From: Branchiostoma belcheri
Lineage: Eukaryota > Chordata > Leptocardii > Amphioxiformes > Branchiostomatidae
NCBI RefSeq assembly: GCF_001625305.1
Contig: NW_017803842.1
Location: 38,940-102,939, forward strand
DNA length: 64,000 bases
Reading direction: 5' to 3'
Shown here: positions 1 through 20,152 of the stretch, in pieces
How positions within the stretch are numbered: position 1 is the first letter of the stretch
Layout: each line of letters opens with the position of its first letter
Made by a program: the position numbers and the translations under genes
Notes under the pieces: model-generated
Told to the model about the DNA's origin: nothing
Seen by the model: only the letters and a program-made list of their open reading frames with translations
Databases searched by the model: none

Positions 1-295
1 TTTGTAATACTGGATGTTTCCCAGATCGGACAAGTGTAGGCCGTCAGGCCCAAAGTAGTTTGCAATTTGGGTTGCGTCTCCACAGACGTCTGTGGTCCCA
101 TACTGTGACCTTGGGGTAGTTCTGCACAAGTCCCTTCAGCGCCTCCGTGAATTTCTGAAGGCGCTGAGGAAAGTCAGACATGTTAGGTGGAATATGGAGA
201 CACCAGATATCTGGGGAACCTTGGACGAGCGCCCGGTCTGCTTTCTGGTGGAGACCCACTGGGTGTACACGTAGCGTGTCTATTATATATGGCAA
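1..295 (-). pseudogene. SGNH/GDSL-type esterase fragment, frame-disrupted
   Basis: Reading leftward, the translation holds a stretch like the central part of an SGNH esterase (SPDIWCLHIPPNMSDF, where intact relatives have an IGTN-type block). It continues with LVQNYPKVTVWDHRRLW and then runs into a stop. One frame over, the same DNA continues as NYFGPDGLHLSDLGNIQYYK, the DGLHLSD block that carries the catalytic Asp/His of the family. The coding frame is therefore broken near position 70. The fragment has no start and its C-terminal end lies beyond the left edge. Such SGNH domains occur in lancelet multi-copy genes and in the first ORF of CR1-like LINEs, so a retrotransposon origin is plausible. 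I cannot decide between that and a degraded host gene. Confidence 0.45.
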
Positions 296-647
296 TACCT
301 ATTATAAAGCTCATCCTTATTTGGTAATACTTGCGTCAGATACCATTCTTTTCTAATAACTATACCTTACTCACGTACTTCCTAAATAATCAAACATAAA
401 TCCATACGACTGTGAGTTACAGCTCAGGGTACACATTTCATCAGTCGTTGATGCATGCATCATATTAGCACCCTCAAAAACAAACAATACAACTTCCTAC
501 ATACAATACGGTGTTAAAAGCACACACATTTTGACATACTAGTAGTACTAAAACAACAATCCGTTATAAGAAAAATTCCTTTTAAACAAGGTATATCAAA
601 AGGGTTACAAATTTATACTATAATATAACTAGAGTTCCCCGATCTCA

Positions 648-1503
648 TACCTTCGCCAAATAATGTTAATCTTTATGACTGACAAATTATAGATTATTCC
701 CCCTGATTTAACAAATAGGGTGCTCATTTCCATTCTCATTTTCATGGATATCAATTTATCATATTCGCAATGTACAGTCTTATATTAACAAACAATGCCA
801 TTCTAGCCTTTCCTAATAAATTATGCAAATGAGGTCCTAATTTGAATACATTATGTTTTCATAAGATAAAAATAAGTGTTCACCTTCACTTATCTTTCAA
901 ATACCACAAGTATGAAATTAAAGGCACTTATCATTACATAATTATAAAATTAATTATGCAAATGAGGTCTTCATTTACATAATCAATATCTGCCTGTGTT
1001 CTCAATTACCAATTTCACGAGCTTCAATAGTCCTATCGTGGAATGCAGCTGATTTATAGAATTTCCCTATAAATTATGCAAATCACATAATTATATCAAG
1101 CATCACGTAAGCTACCTACATACCAACAATAACGACTATCTATCAACCGGTTCTTGAGTTATCCTCTTTTGAATACTTTCAAACATATAGCCCTGCAGTT
1201 CCAGAGCAAGCCGCTAGGGGGTCTAAACTCACGTCACTTCTTCCCCAGCACAAGAGCTACCTACCATCTAAATTTCGTCACCCTAACATGTCTAGATCAT
1301 GAGATATGAAAACCGGAAGTTTAGCTGCAGTACCATAACAAGCCGCTAAATCTAATCATTTTGAGGTCTCATCAAGACCTACCCACCTACCAAGTATCAA
1401 GACAATCCATCAAGGCCTTCTCAAGTTATCGTGTTTACAGACACACAGACACACACACACATACACGAACGTCTCTGAAAACATAACCTTCTTGGCGAAG
1501 GTA
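648..1503. mobile_element. Non-autonomous inverted-repeat element, copy 1
   Basis: The 12-mer TACCTTCGCCAA at 648-659 is matched in inverted orientation by TTGGCGAAGGTA at 1492-1503. The interior carries several ATTATGCAAATGAGGTC-like motifs and ends in a short AC-rich tract. A second copy with the same ends and order of motifs lies at 9668-10514, and an interior fragment at about 3186-3600. Similarity between copies 1 and 2 starts about 16 bases left of the inverted repeat, so the true outer end may lie near 632. No protein is encoded. It sits directly upstream of the first SRCR exon seen. Confidence 0.7.
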
Positions 1504-1573
1504 ATAATTATATCATTAAAATGCGTCGCCGGTGTGTTTTTTAAACACCACCCTTGTTTTTTTCTACATCTAG

Positions 1574-9667
<8,094 letters not shown>

Positions 9668-10514
9668 TACCTTCGCCAACTGATGTTAACCCTTGCGGTT
9701 GAAGTATTATACAATTTTGATAAATTAGATCCTCATTTGCATGGGTTATATCAGTTGATCATATTCTCCACCCAATGACAGTCTTATCTTAACAAAAAGG
9801 CTATTATAGCACTTCCTCATAAATAATGCAAATGAGGTCATGATTTGAATAAATTATGTTTATTGATGTTCGCCTTCACTTAACTTCCAAATGTGGCAAG
9901 TATGAAATTCCCAGTAGTTATTACTATGAAATTATAAAAATTTCCCATTAATTATGCAAATTAGGTCTTCATTTACAGATGTTTTTTTTATTCTCAATTA
10001 CATGTCACAAGTGTTTCATAGTCCTATTATCGAACAAAGCAGATTTATACAATTTCCTCATTAATCATGCAAATTAGCTCCTGATTTGCATAACTGTCAT
10101 TTGATTATGTCAAGCATCCCTTCAGCTACCTACATTCCAAAAATCACGACAATCCGTCAACCGGTTCTTGAGTTATCATCCTTCGAAAATTTTTCAACAA
10201 ATGCTCCTGCAGTTCCAGAACAAATTAAAGCCCAAACTCATGTTACTTCTTCCCTGCCACAAGAGCTATCTACCAACTAAAATTCGTGACCCTAGCATGT
10301 CCAGATCGCGAGATATCAAAACCGGAAGTTCTGCTGCAGTACCAACAAAAGCCGCCAGGGGGCCCAAAATCTAATCATTTCTAGGTCTCATCAAGTCCTA
10401 CCCACCTACCAAGTTTCATGACAATGCATACTAATCTTCTTGAGTCATGCTGTTCACAAACAGACAGACAGACAAACAAACGCTACTGAAAACATAACCT
10501 TCTTGGCGAAGGTA
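9668..10514. mobile_element. Non-autonomous inverted-repeat element, copy 2
   Basis: TACCTTCGCCAA at 9668-9679 is mirrored by TTGGCGAAGGTA at 10503-10514. The interior follows copy 1 (648-1503) block by block, including the ATGCAAAT motifs, GCTGCAGTACC, the GCCGC-AGGGGG-type block and the ACAGACAGACA-rich end. Length is about 847 bp against 856 for copy 1. Confidence 0.7.
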
Positions 10515-13500
10515 ATAAGTAGGGCATTATGTCCTCTACTGCTTACACAAAAGACGTCAAACACCACAGACATAGTAGAATGTAGATTAGCCGCTTTTAT
10601 CATTTCGCTGTTGCCATGTCCAGTTACCTGGAATTAGCCGTAGGGCATCGAACTTGCAAAAAAAATGATAAAACTTTGTATAGTAGGAATCTCTATTAAT
10701 TCATAAAAAAAGTCCAACGTCAGTGGTATAACACTTTGAATGTGAAATCCTATTTTTATCTACATTACACAAGATGTACAGTATGTTTCTGGCAAGCGTG
10801 CAACAGAAAAAAGAAACACCGTCACTTAACGGTGCACACCCCGTGATAGTCCGTTGTAAAAAAGTGACGAAAGGGTTTTGAGGGTCCAAGTTTGAGGTGA
10901 CATTTCTTATAAACTGCCACGAAGTATCATTAAACATTAACATGGTTGAAGAGTGTAATAAATGGTGATTTTGGGGTGAAAATTTCTTTTGGCTCCGAAC
11001 CTTACTTCCGGGTATCCTTGCGCGCCAAGTGTAATCCGCCCGTTTGACCTAGTTTTCGCTCTGTGGCTTCGTAGGGGTGGATTTGCAACCCCTCGCGCCG
11101 TGGACTGTTTAGAAAATTACAGTACTAGAATTTTCTTTATAATTTACTCGGGTATAGTCAAGGCTTGGGTCTTTCTGCCAGCATCAGTCATTTCTGCCGG
11201 AAAATTTTTTATTGTGGGATTATCCTACGCGAAAATTCGCAATTTTGGGCATTAATTTTGGAGTGAAAATAATGTTTTTTCCGTTGATTTTACCAAACTT
11301 AAAAAGGTTGAAGAAACCAAACTCAGCTTGTCTTGTAGCTGAAGAGATACCCTTTCGTCCCATATACAGTTATTCTCCTTCCGAATTATTCCACGCCAGA
11401 GACGGTCGCTAGATTTGAGGGTGTGCAGCTTCGAAAAGAGGCCCCAAATAAACTGGGGTGTGCCCCCGTAAGATCAGTGCTTCTCCTCTGACTATGTTGA
11501 TGCGATCACAACGCCGCGTAGCGACTACTATATGATACGCATGGCGTAGTTTGAAGATAATGTGACTCCATTGTATGTTTGATACCATGGTGACTCCAGG
11601 AAGACTCTTCGCTTGATTGGATTATTGCCATCGTCAGAAGGTTACATGTATGTGTTTAGGTACACCATATGTAGGGGTTGCTGATTTTGTAACCAGTTAT
11701 AACTTGGGGTTTGGTGCTGCATGGATATTTGGTAGGTAGGATAAGGTTGGGAAAAGAAAGGTCAAGGTCAATTTTCGGTACTCTAGCGGTTTTGTAAGAT
11801 ACTGCATCGGGGTATATGGATATGATATCTCGTGCTGTGGACATGCTATGGTCTTGATTTTAAGAAGGGCATAGATGTTTGGGTAGTAAGTATCTGGCGT
11901 GGTTTTCAACGAAATAGCTGCTTTTTTGCTTTCTTTGGAGCTGCTGTGGTCATTTATATGACGCCATGTATTACAATTAGACGGAGAAACTGAAGGCGTG
12001 TAATACATATATATAAACTGAGTGCAGCGAAAAAATATAAAATGTTTCGCAAATTTGAATCGTGAAATAACGTGGTTAATCCGTAATTACGCAAATATAG
12101 CACGTCGTAAGAACGTACTGCGCCTGTGCAAACCCCCAATTTTTCACGGTTTTCTTTGGACATTTGGTCAACGTTGCATCAGAATTTTGCCTGATGCAGA
12201 CGATATTTTTTCCGACATGACAGTTGAAAGCTACAGACGGAATGCTAACCTTGTATGCGCAAATACGACCTTATATGAGACGTTCTGCCAAAGTGCTAAG
12301 TACAATACATTACGGGTTTCGCGCAGGTGCAGTACGTTCTGCCGACGTGCTCGCAAATATGTGAGAGGAATGACTTCTGGCTGACAGAAAAGTTGGCCTT
12401 CATTGTCACACAAACACAGTTTCACGGACAGTGAGCAAATAGGGCGGGGTCACATATAAAGCTACTATCTAGTACCAAATGGCTGCATGTAAAGTATTGT
12501 TCATTTCGTTTTACATTTATATTGTGTATATTTCTTACAAGTCATTGTTGTTTGATTAGAAATTCAAATAAAGACAAAAGTAAGACCGGTAGCGCATAAA
12601 CCACAACCAGTCACACAAGAAGAAATCTCGGTCATCTTGGACCACAAGAGACGAACGTACAATCAATCACAACACGGGTCAGGGGTCACTAGTCTCCTAA
12701 TAAATACACAAAAAACAGTAACTTTTCTCATCTTGACACGTTGTCGCAATTAGAAGGGAATGAGTTCCTGATGAACCAAAACGTAATTGCCTCTTAAAAA
12801 GCTACCACGCTCCTACTAATAAGTTAGTAATCTTATAGCAGAGCCCCCCATCGACGCTAATCAGTAACGGCACGTTTGAACAGTTTTGTTAAACTAACTA
12901 GTTAGCGCCTGTGAAGTTTTAATTACGATTTTCAATACATCAAGAGACGCTTTTTAAATTACTTCCTAATTACTGCAGGTCAGTTTCAAATTAAAGCTAC
13001 ATTAGTTTTTCATTCATTTTGTGAACGACCTTGGTGACCATTATCGTTGCGATGGGAACCTTGGGCAAATACTGCGGTAATTAGTTGTCGTAACTGTCTG
13101 AGATAGCACCTGGCCGGTCAAATATTGGCAAACAAACACCTGTCTTACAAGTCTACACAGAACCACTGCCGAGGCCGTACACTAAAGCCAAGCGTTACAG
13201 GGCAACGCAAGGTTCGTTAAAAGTTCATTTTTTCTTCAAATCTAGTTCACAGATTTTTAGTATTAATAGTTTAGACTGTAGTGGTTATAAGAAGGAAAAA
13301 AGACAAAAACGTCTTTAAATGCAAATCCTATTTTATGTGTGCTATTGCAGTAATACTCAAGCGCAAAATTATCTGGTTACTTTAGTTTGACGTTTGATTT
13401 AGTTTGTAACGATTCCTTTCATGAAAAATCTCTCCGACAGAGATAAAGAACACGACAGCAATATTTTCTTTCGAAATCATCAAACAAACATAATACCTGT

Positions 13501-13605
13501 CGGAAAAGGTAAACATGAACTGAAAATGGGTTTTACAAAAGACCATATGTTTATAACGTTGCTTATTTAGTCTCTATCTCTTCTCTACTCCTCTGGGAAT
13601 TCAGG
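10515..13605. other. Intergenic region upstream of the coiled-coil/kringle/LDLa gene
   Basis: Apart from the fold-back element at 12100-12350, I find no feature I can support. The stretch probably contains the promoter of the gene starting at 13606. No TATA box is clear, but the pyrimidine-rich run just before the start (13571-13594) may belong to the 5' leader. Confidence 0.4.
12100..12350. mobile_element. Fold-back element, imperfect long inverted repeat
   Basis: GCACGTCGTAAGAACGTACT at 12100-12119, continuing to CTGTGCAAACCC, is mirrored by the block from GGGTTTCGCGCAGG to GACGTGC at 12314-12350. The arms are about 36 bp and roughly four in five bases match. The 120-residue open frame across this region is a by-product of the element. 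Confidence 0.5.
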
Positions 13606-16600
13606 ATGGCGGGAAAAAGTGTTGTCACCATGGTGATGACGGTGAGCCTTGTCGTTCTTCTGAGGGACCAGACCGGCGTGTCGTCTGCGCCTGCTCCTGC
13701 TCCCGAACCTAAACTTACCCTGGACATCGTGGCAGGTGCGTAATTACATGTTGTCTGTGTTTTATAGCAGTTGGTTTTGTGAGTGATGTTTGGGAAAGTA
13801 TTTCTATACGCTTTATAGTGGTACTATAACGACATGTCATTTGGTATTATGAATTTTCTAGCACGACTTGAGAAGGCTGAAAAGCAGCTGGGATCGTTAC
13901 AAAAGGTCGCCTATGGGCCCGCCCTGGCGGAAACACAGGACTCGGTCGCTGCCGTTGCCGGTGAGTCGGTCAAAGCCTGGTCACATGCTTCAAGCCATGG
14001 TTTTCTTCCGCGACGATGTCTGAGATGAAACTTGTGTAGCAGTTTTTTAGTGTAAACACGTACCACTCTAAGCATACCAAGAGATGTCAAGTTTCTAGCA
14101 TACACATTTTCTCTACAGCCCAATTGGAGGATGTCGACACTCGAGTCGTCGTCCTTGAGTCGAGGGTCACGGAGAATCAGGAAAGGGCCGAGGAGGAGAA
14201 ACTCGCCTTCCTGTCACGAATTGGCAAGGTGGAAACCGACATGCAAGGCACCAAGGGGGAACTGGCCCGCTTAAAGAACATGGAGACCAAGATCCAGACG
14301 CTACACCAAGAGCAAGAAGCCTTGGCCGCGGACATGGCTACCTTTGAAGAGAAAGCTGAGATACTGGAGCAGGTATGGACCTCATCAACACTTATCTTTT
14401 TCACTTCTTTTGTGAATGCTCTGTACATGTGTATTCTGTATAGTTTTTAGTGTGTTATGTGGACCAAGTGGTTTTGTGCAATGTCATGTAGCTTTGGGCC
14501 ATGGGGAGTAAGGACCACATGAAGAATAGGGACAATGAAACTTGTTACAAGCTAAATGTGGATCTAAATAAACTCAAACGGAATTCCCGGGCCAGGTGGA
14601 GCCGATGTTGGAGAGAGTAGAGGGCCTGGAGAACAAGGTGGTCAGCGGGGCGCAGCTGCACGAGGACCCGAACAGCGTGGGCACGGCCCCGTCCGGCTCT
14701 GGGTTCGACATCGACGCCATCATGGCACAAATCCAGGAGGCTCTGCAGAGCATGGTAGGAAACCGTGGTGAGCCAGACGGTTGGAGCTGCGAGCGGGGAA
14801 TCGGGACAATCGGCGGGTAAGTAGCTCTGACTTAGCTTTGAAGTAACGTATGATTGATGTACACTACGTCTATGCTAGACTTCAATTCATGTGTAATTTA
14901 ACGCATTGGTGTATACATGTATTATTAGCATTCTCATATTATTCCAGTTCCAGTAAATACTGATCCTGATTCTGAACCAAGAAGTACCAACCAAGAGTTC
15001 AAATCCCGGCTGTTGTCGCCCTCCCGCCACATGCTCGTTCCTGGAAAGGGTCGCAGTCCTTAGGGTTGGTCCGTTAATCCGTGGTTCATGTCAGACGTCA
15101 CATTGACGAGATGTTTCATTTCTCCCTAAACTACCAGGAGACTGCCAGGTGAGATTTGGAGTGTCTTACCGTGGGACAACCTCCGTGACGTCAACAGGGA
15201 GGACGTGCCAACGCTGGGACAGCCAGACACCAAACGCGCACTACTACACACCTGAGAACTTCCCGTCATACGGACTGGAGGGAAACAATTTCTGCCGGAA
15301 TCCGAGCGAGTCGGCCAGGCTCTGGTGCTACACCACGGACGTAGGCATGGCATGGGACTGGTGTGGCCTACCGATGTGCGGTAAGCTTTCAATCGTGAAT
15401 GATAGTTTTATCTTCAGTCTCACGTCACTCAGTCCTGTAGACACGGGGCCGTAGGGCAGCATGCACGTCACAAAAAGTCTTCCATCTCTGGTGGTCTTCG
15501 GTCAGTCTGACAAGCTGGATTTATCTTTTTCTTAATCTATCTGTGTTGTTCTGTGTGAATGCTCACAATATATCTATTCAGAAATGAATCAGTCAGAATT
15601 ATACTTGTGCGGCGTGGCTTTAGTGTATCACTATCCACATATAGACAGTACATGCATTCCCAACACGCATTTAATCCAGCCTGGACACTGTTCTAAAACT
15701 ATTACTAATATCTATTAGATACCCATTCCCCTACACTTTAATTTCCAAATGAATGACATGTTTTTTTTCTATTCAGACCCTTGTCCTGATGGCCAGACAC
15801 AGTGCGGAGATGGGGAGTGCATTGACGACTCTCTTCTCTGCGACGGTAACTCCGACTGTTCCGACGGGTACGACGAGGCGGATTGTGACGTTGGTACAAC
15901 CGCAAGTCCTACCACCGTGACCCCCACGCCGCCGGAGGAGGAGGAGGAGGTGGTGCCCGGCTGCATGTACCGCTGTGATGGGGACAAGTGCCTGACCGCG
16001 GAGCACTGGTGTAACGGCAAGCCGGACTGCCAGAACGGCGCTGACGAGTCCAACTGCGAGTTCACCGGGGAGTGCACGAACGAGCAGTTTTCCTGTGCGG
16101 GAGGCGGGTGCATCCACGCCGGCTGGTACTGTGATGGGATGGCCGACTGCCAAGACGGTTCAGACGAAGCAGACTGTTCCGCAGCTATGGAGACGTCTGA
16201 GGGAGAAGAGGAGCCGTCAGTGGAAAGCTCTGTGGACGAGGTCGTGTGTGATCCTGAAAACCAACACTCCTGCGATGACGGCACACTTTGCATCGACGCT
16301 TCTTGGGTTTGCGACGGTTACGACGACTGCGAAGACGAGACCGACGAAGACAGCTGCCAGTGCGCCTCCTCCGAGTTCGCATGCGTGGACGGTAGTAAGT
16401 GCATCAGCTCGACCTGGCAGTGTGACGGCGGCGACGACTGTCCGGACGGATCGGACGAGGCGGGCTGCCCCGAGCTCGAGTCCTACAAGTTCCTGTGCGA
16501 CAACGGGGAACAATACCCCATCGGCTTTCGGTGCGACAACGACGCCGACTGTTCGGACGGGTCGGACGAGGTCGGGTGTAACATCACCATGTCGTGTGTC

Positions 16601-18791
16601 GACCGCTTCCGATGCGACAGCGGGTACTGCATCCCCGAGGAGTGGCACTGCGACAACAAAGAAGACTGCGCGGACGGGACAGACGAAAGGGACTGTGCAC
16701 GTGTCGCCGTGGACGATCCGATCTCGACGTACTGCTTTTCGTTCGAGTTCAAGTGCGTCAGCTCGGGGTTGTGCATCTTCAGCCATCGCCGCTGTGACGA
16801 CAGAGAGGACTGCGATGACGGGTCGGACGAGGCCGGCTGTGAGGTGTGCCAGGCGGAGAACAGCCATGTGTGCGGGAACGGAGAGTGCGTGTACGAGAGC
16901 CAAGTGTGCGACGGCGAGCAGGACTGTGGTAACGGCATGGACGAGCATGGCTGCGGGACGTTGTCAGAGAGGACCTGTGAGAGCCCTGACTTCCAGTGTA
17001 CAAGTAACAGCAGGTAAAGAACCAGCCTGTGATTAACATGACAGAATTTGTGATTGCAATTGATGTATAAATACTAGTACATCACCCAAAACGTCGTTCA
17101 TTCCATATTCCACTGACTACAGAAAAGGAATAAAAGACAATAATAACTTGTTAGAAGTAGCTCTAGTTGAGGTTTTTAAAATCACTTTGCATGTTCATCT
17201 TAGGCCATGTTGATTTGATTATATGGATGACATCCTCCGGGAGCCCCAAAACTGATGCGCGCGTGCGAATAAAAAAAAAGTTTTGCAAAAAAAAAGTTGT
17301 TTTCATTATGAAATCTACGTGGTCATGAGGGTTGAACAAATGGGACAGAATATGGTTTGGCGAATAATCTAGTTTTCAAGTTCATTTCTTTACAATTTCG
17401 TATTTTTTCGTTTGATTTTGGCATTCTACGACATTGGTAGAGTTTTTATCTATTCATTTTTTTAAACTTACGGTATATTTTTGCTCATTTTGCAACTGTT
17501 TTGTACGATTAACAGTATGGTTGAAAACTTTTTTTTTTGGAAACGGCCGAAAATCCATGCGCGCGCGGATGGCATCCATATAATCAAATCAACATGGCCT
17601 TATTGTGTACTATACAACAATGTACCTTTCTCATTTTCTTGTGTATCTTTGTAATCAGCCTTGGTTTGCAATAAAGTTATTATTGCCATTATTCATTCAG
17701 GTGCATCCCGGGAAACTGGGTGTGTGATGGGTTCAGGGACTGTGGAGAAGACGTGGAGGACGAGGCGAACTGCCGTGAGTACGAGCCGTGATGGTTTAGG
17801 CCCGGGGTCAAGCCAGATCACACCCCGCCAAATACTAGCATTTGTCCGAGACACAGAGTGGGAGGGGGTTGGTCGTGGAGACTACATCTAACCCTAACGC
17901 CAAAACAAAATGTCTCCAATAATGTCACACGTATTACGGATGACTACCTGTCTAACGCGACCGCGATAAACACAGTTAAAAGACCACGCACGGTAATTAT
18001 ATGCTACGGATGCTACAGCCAACACAAGTACGACGCCTTTCGAGCTCTCACTAAACTGCACACAACAGTACTAACTAAAGAACACACCAGCTCCGTAAAA
18101 AACACTATTCATCAACTAGTATGATTGTTTTCCAATGGTGATACAAGAACATCGCCAACTGCTGTGTCTAGTGCATCAAATGAATGAGAGAATGAACTTT
18201 GGAAACACTTGTCACACACAACCCATGCATACATTTCCAACACGACGCGTTTTAACTACTGTTTGTTTATTTATTTGTTTGTTTGTTTGTTTACCTACAG
18301 ATCACAAGGTATGTGAAACCTGGCAGTTCAAGTGTGAGAGTACCGGAGGCTGCGCCATGCCGAGCATGCGCTGTGACGGTCAAAAGGACTGCCCTAACAA
18401 TGAGGATGAAGAGAACTGCGGTGAGTGTCACACCTGAGTTGTGTCCAGGATAAAGGCAGATCAGGATTCCGCCCATTTTGTCACTTATTCAGTCGTTAGT
18501 ACAATTAAGATCAATTACGGTTTGATCTCATGTGCAAAACTATTAATGTGAATTGAAACAAGGAGGGAGATAATTGATGCTTAGGTAAAAAAGATAATTT
18601 AGTACCTCCGCACCATGAAATGTCAGTAATGTGCAATATGTATCAATGCTTCTTAAACACTTTTTAATAATAAAGTCAATGAAACGTCATGGGGGATATT
18701 ATACCTTGCATTTGTTTAATACATAAGTTACTTATACCATTCTTGTTTTATTTTATTCACAGAGGGATATCCAGGATATGGAGCCAACTAG
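13606..18791 (+). CDS. Secreted coiled-coil, kringle and 11x LDLa protein
   Basis: Nine exons join in frame: 13606-13735, 13862-13960, 14119-14372, 14596-14767, 15138-15380, 15777-17013, 17701-17774, 18301-18420, 18763-18791. The product is about 785 residues. Residues 1-28 look like a signal peptide (VVTMVMTVSLVVLL core), followed by APAPAPEP. Residues about 44-185 are rich in Glu, Lys, Leu and Gln with heptad-like spacing (coiled coil). A six-cysteine kringle lies at 219-299, then eleven LDL-receptor class A repeats to about 776 and a short tail. Most LDLa repeats keep the calcium-binding CDGxxDCxDGSDE pattern; the sixth has only four of six cysteines. There is no transmembrane segment, so the protein is probably secreted. 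The kringle is one symmetrical phase-1 exon, while nine LDLa repeats are fused in one 1.2-kb exon. Ligand and function are unknown. Confidence 0.88.
14985..15100 (+). repeat. Possible SINE fragment in intron
   Basis: GAGTTCAAATCCCGGC resembles a tRNA B box and is followed by a body with TCCTGGAAAGGGTCGCAGTC. The A box is not seen. It lies in the intron just before the kringle exon of the LDLa gene. Confidence 0.3.
17201..17602. mobile_element. TA-flanked inverted-repeat element, copy 1
   Basis: GGCCATGTTGATTTGATTAT ATGGATG near 17203 is mirrored by CATCCATATAATCAAATCAA CATGGCCT ending at 17600, with TA at both borders. This fits the terminal inverted repeat and TA target duplication of mariner-like miniature elements. 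The interior is AT-rich with poly-A and poly-T runs and carries GCGCGCG near both ends. A more decayed copy lies at 32517-32907. It sits in the intron that splits LDLa repeat 10. Confidence 0.75.
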
Positions 18792-18926
18792 AGGGGAGAA
18801 GACGATTTGATCATCACAAATCTAAAACTATCCAACAACCATCCTAGAGTTGATCAACTCCTGATTTCTGTAGTATTGGTTTCGTTATGACGACAAAGGC
18901 TCCAGCTACAACTGGCCGCAATGGAA

Positions 18927-18932
18927 AATAAA
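18927..18932 (+). promoter_or_regulatory. Polyadenylation signal AATAAA
   Basis: It lies 136 bases after the stop codon of the LDLa gene, a usual distance for the end of a short 3' UTR. Confidence 0.5.
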
Positions 18933-18983
18933 GTAAATGGAATTGCATTATTTTATGCGTGGTGTTTGACTTTCTAATCTTGT

Positions 18984-19181
18984 CTAAGCCCGGGTCACAT
19001 TCATCGTACTTTTTTCGTCGCACGATTTTTGGGGAGGTTACTAGCATGGTAGAACCGACAGTCGGAAAGGATCTATGACAACAGCTTCTGTTACATTCAG
19101 TGTACGATGTATCCACGACTGTCAAATGACTCAGTTTGACTGTCGAGAGTCTGTCGTACGATGAACGTGACCGGGCCTTAG
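18984..19181. mobile_element. Short inverted-repeat element
   Basis: The left end CTAAGCCCGGGTCACATTC followed by ATCGTAC is mirrored on the right by GTACGATGAAC followed by GTGACCGGGCCTTAG. The arms are about 25 bp with few mismatches and the whole is about 198 bp. The interior has further CGACTGTC/GACAGTCG pairs, so the unit folds well. It has no coding capacity. Confidence 0.65.
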
Positions 19182-19734
19182 CCGAGTACTGGGGTTTTGT
19201 GGTTTCAGAAGATAATAACTTTTATTTCTATATTGTAATAGACGAAAACTGTAATTGTATGTGCTTTCATGTATTTTGACGCGTGTGAACGTGTTTTGTG
19301 TTTGTGCGTTCTTATCCTGTGGACAGAATATTGTGTGTAAAACATACAACATGTGACCTAATTTGGTGACTGCTATATAAATATGTTTGTATTCTATTAA
19401 ACTTGACTATGCATTTACTTCGCTGCCGTTTGAATAATTCAACTATCCCGGAACTATATTACTGAGCTATGAGTTTTGTACATTATGCGGCATGTTACTG
19501 TGGATTTGTACATGTAAAATAACAGTACAAGGGCACCGTCACTTGTTTGTTAAGATCTTTAGGACATGCCCAAACAAATGCTGTTGTGTTGATTTCATGT
19601 TTAATAGAGTATCGTGGATTGATTGATGTGGTGTCATTATTCTAATCAATGAGTTTCTCACAGATATAAGGTTGATATTGAACAATCACAATCATTGGCG
19701 AATGATGAACATCTGATTTGGACATTTTGGACAT

Positions 19735-20152
19735 TACCGGTTTTAACCTCGCTCGCAGGCATGTCTCTGTGGCGAGCGGGACAAAACAACAGTCTATAAC
19801 ACCTTCAACTCCATACATATGAGCCTTAGAGGGCGCCTGATTTTTCAGGTTACCTTGATCTTGCATTTATGCATTTACACAATACCAGTTTTAACCTGGC
19901 TCGCATGCCCCCTCCTTGCGGAACACATTCTAATAAAAAATAACACCATAAACTTAATACATGTTTCAAGCCTTGACGGTGCGTGTTGATCCAGGCTTCT
20001 TTGATTTGCATCTAGTTGCATGGCCAGTTTAACCTCGAACAGGCCTTCTCTGTGGCAACAGGGACAAACAGCACTCTCTAACACCGTAAACACCGCAGAG
20101 GTTGCGAGCCTTAGAGGGCGCCCGGCGGTCCAGGTTACCTTGATCTTGCCAC
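19735..20152. repeat. Two direct copies of a 130-bp repeat
   Basis: The units at about 19735-19866 and 20024-20152 share GTTTTAACCTCG or GTTTAACCTCGAACAG, TCTCTGTGGC, GGGACAAA, CTCTAACACC, GAGCCTTAGAGGGCGCC and CAGGTTACCTTGATCTTGC. A partial third start (CCAGTTTTAACCTGGCTCGC) lies near 19883. The origin is unknown. Confidence 0.6.

Noticed and set aside
12022-12384. 120-residue open frame
   Set aside because: It spans a fold-back element with inverted arms and shows no protein family features.
16095-17036. Long open frames in other frames and on the opposite strand across the LDLa exon
   Set aside because: They are shadows of the GC-rich, cysteine-repeat coding exon. Only the LDLa frame has conserved motifs and matching splice phases.
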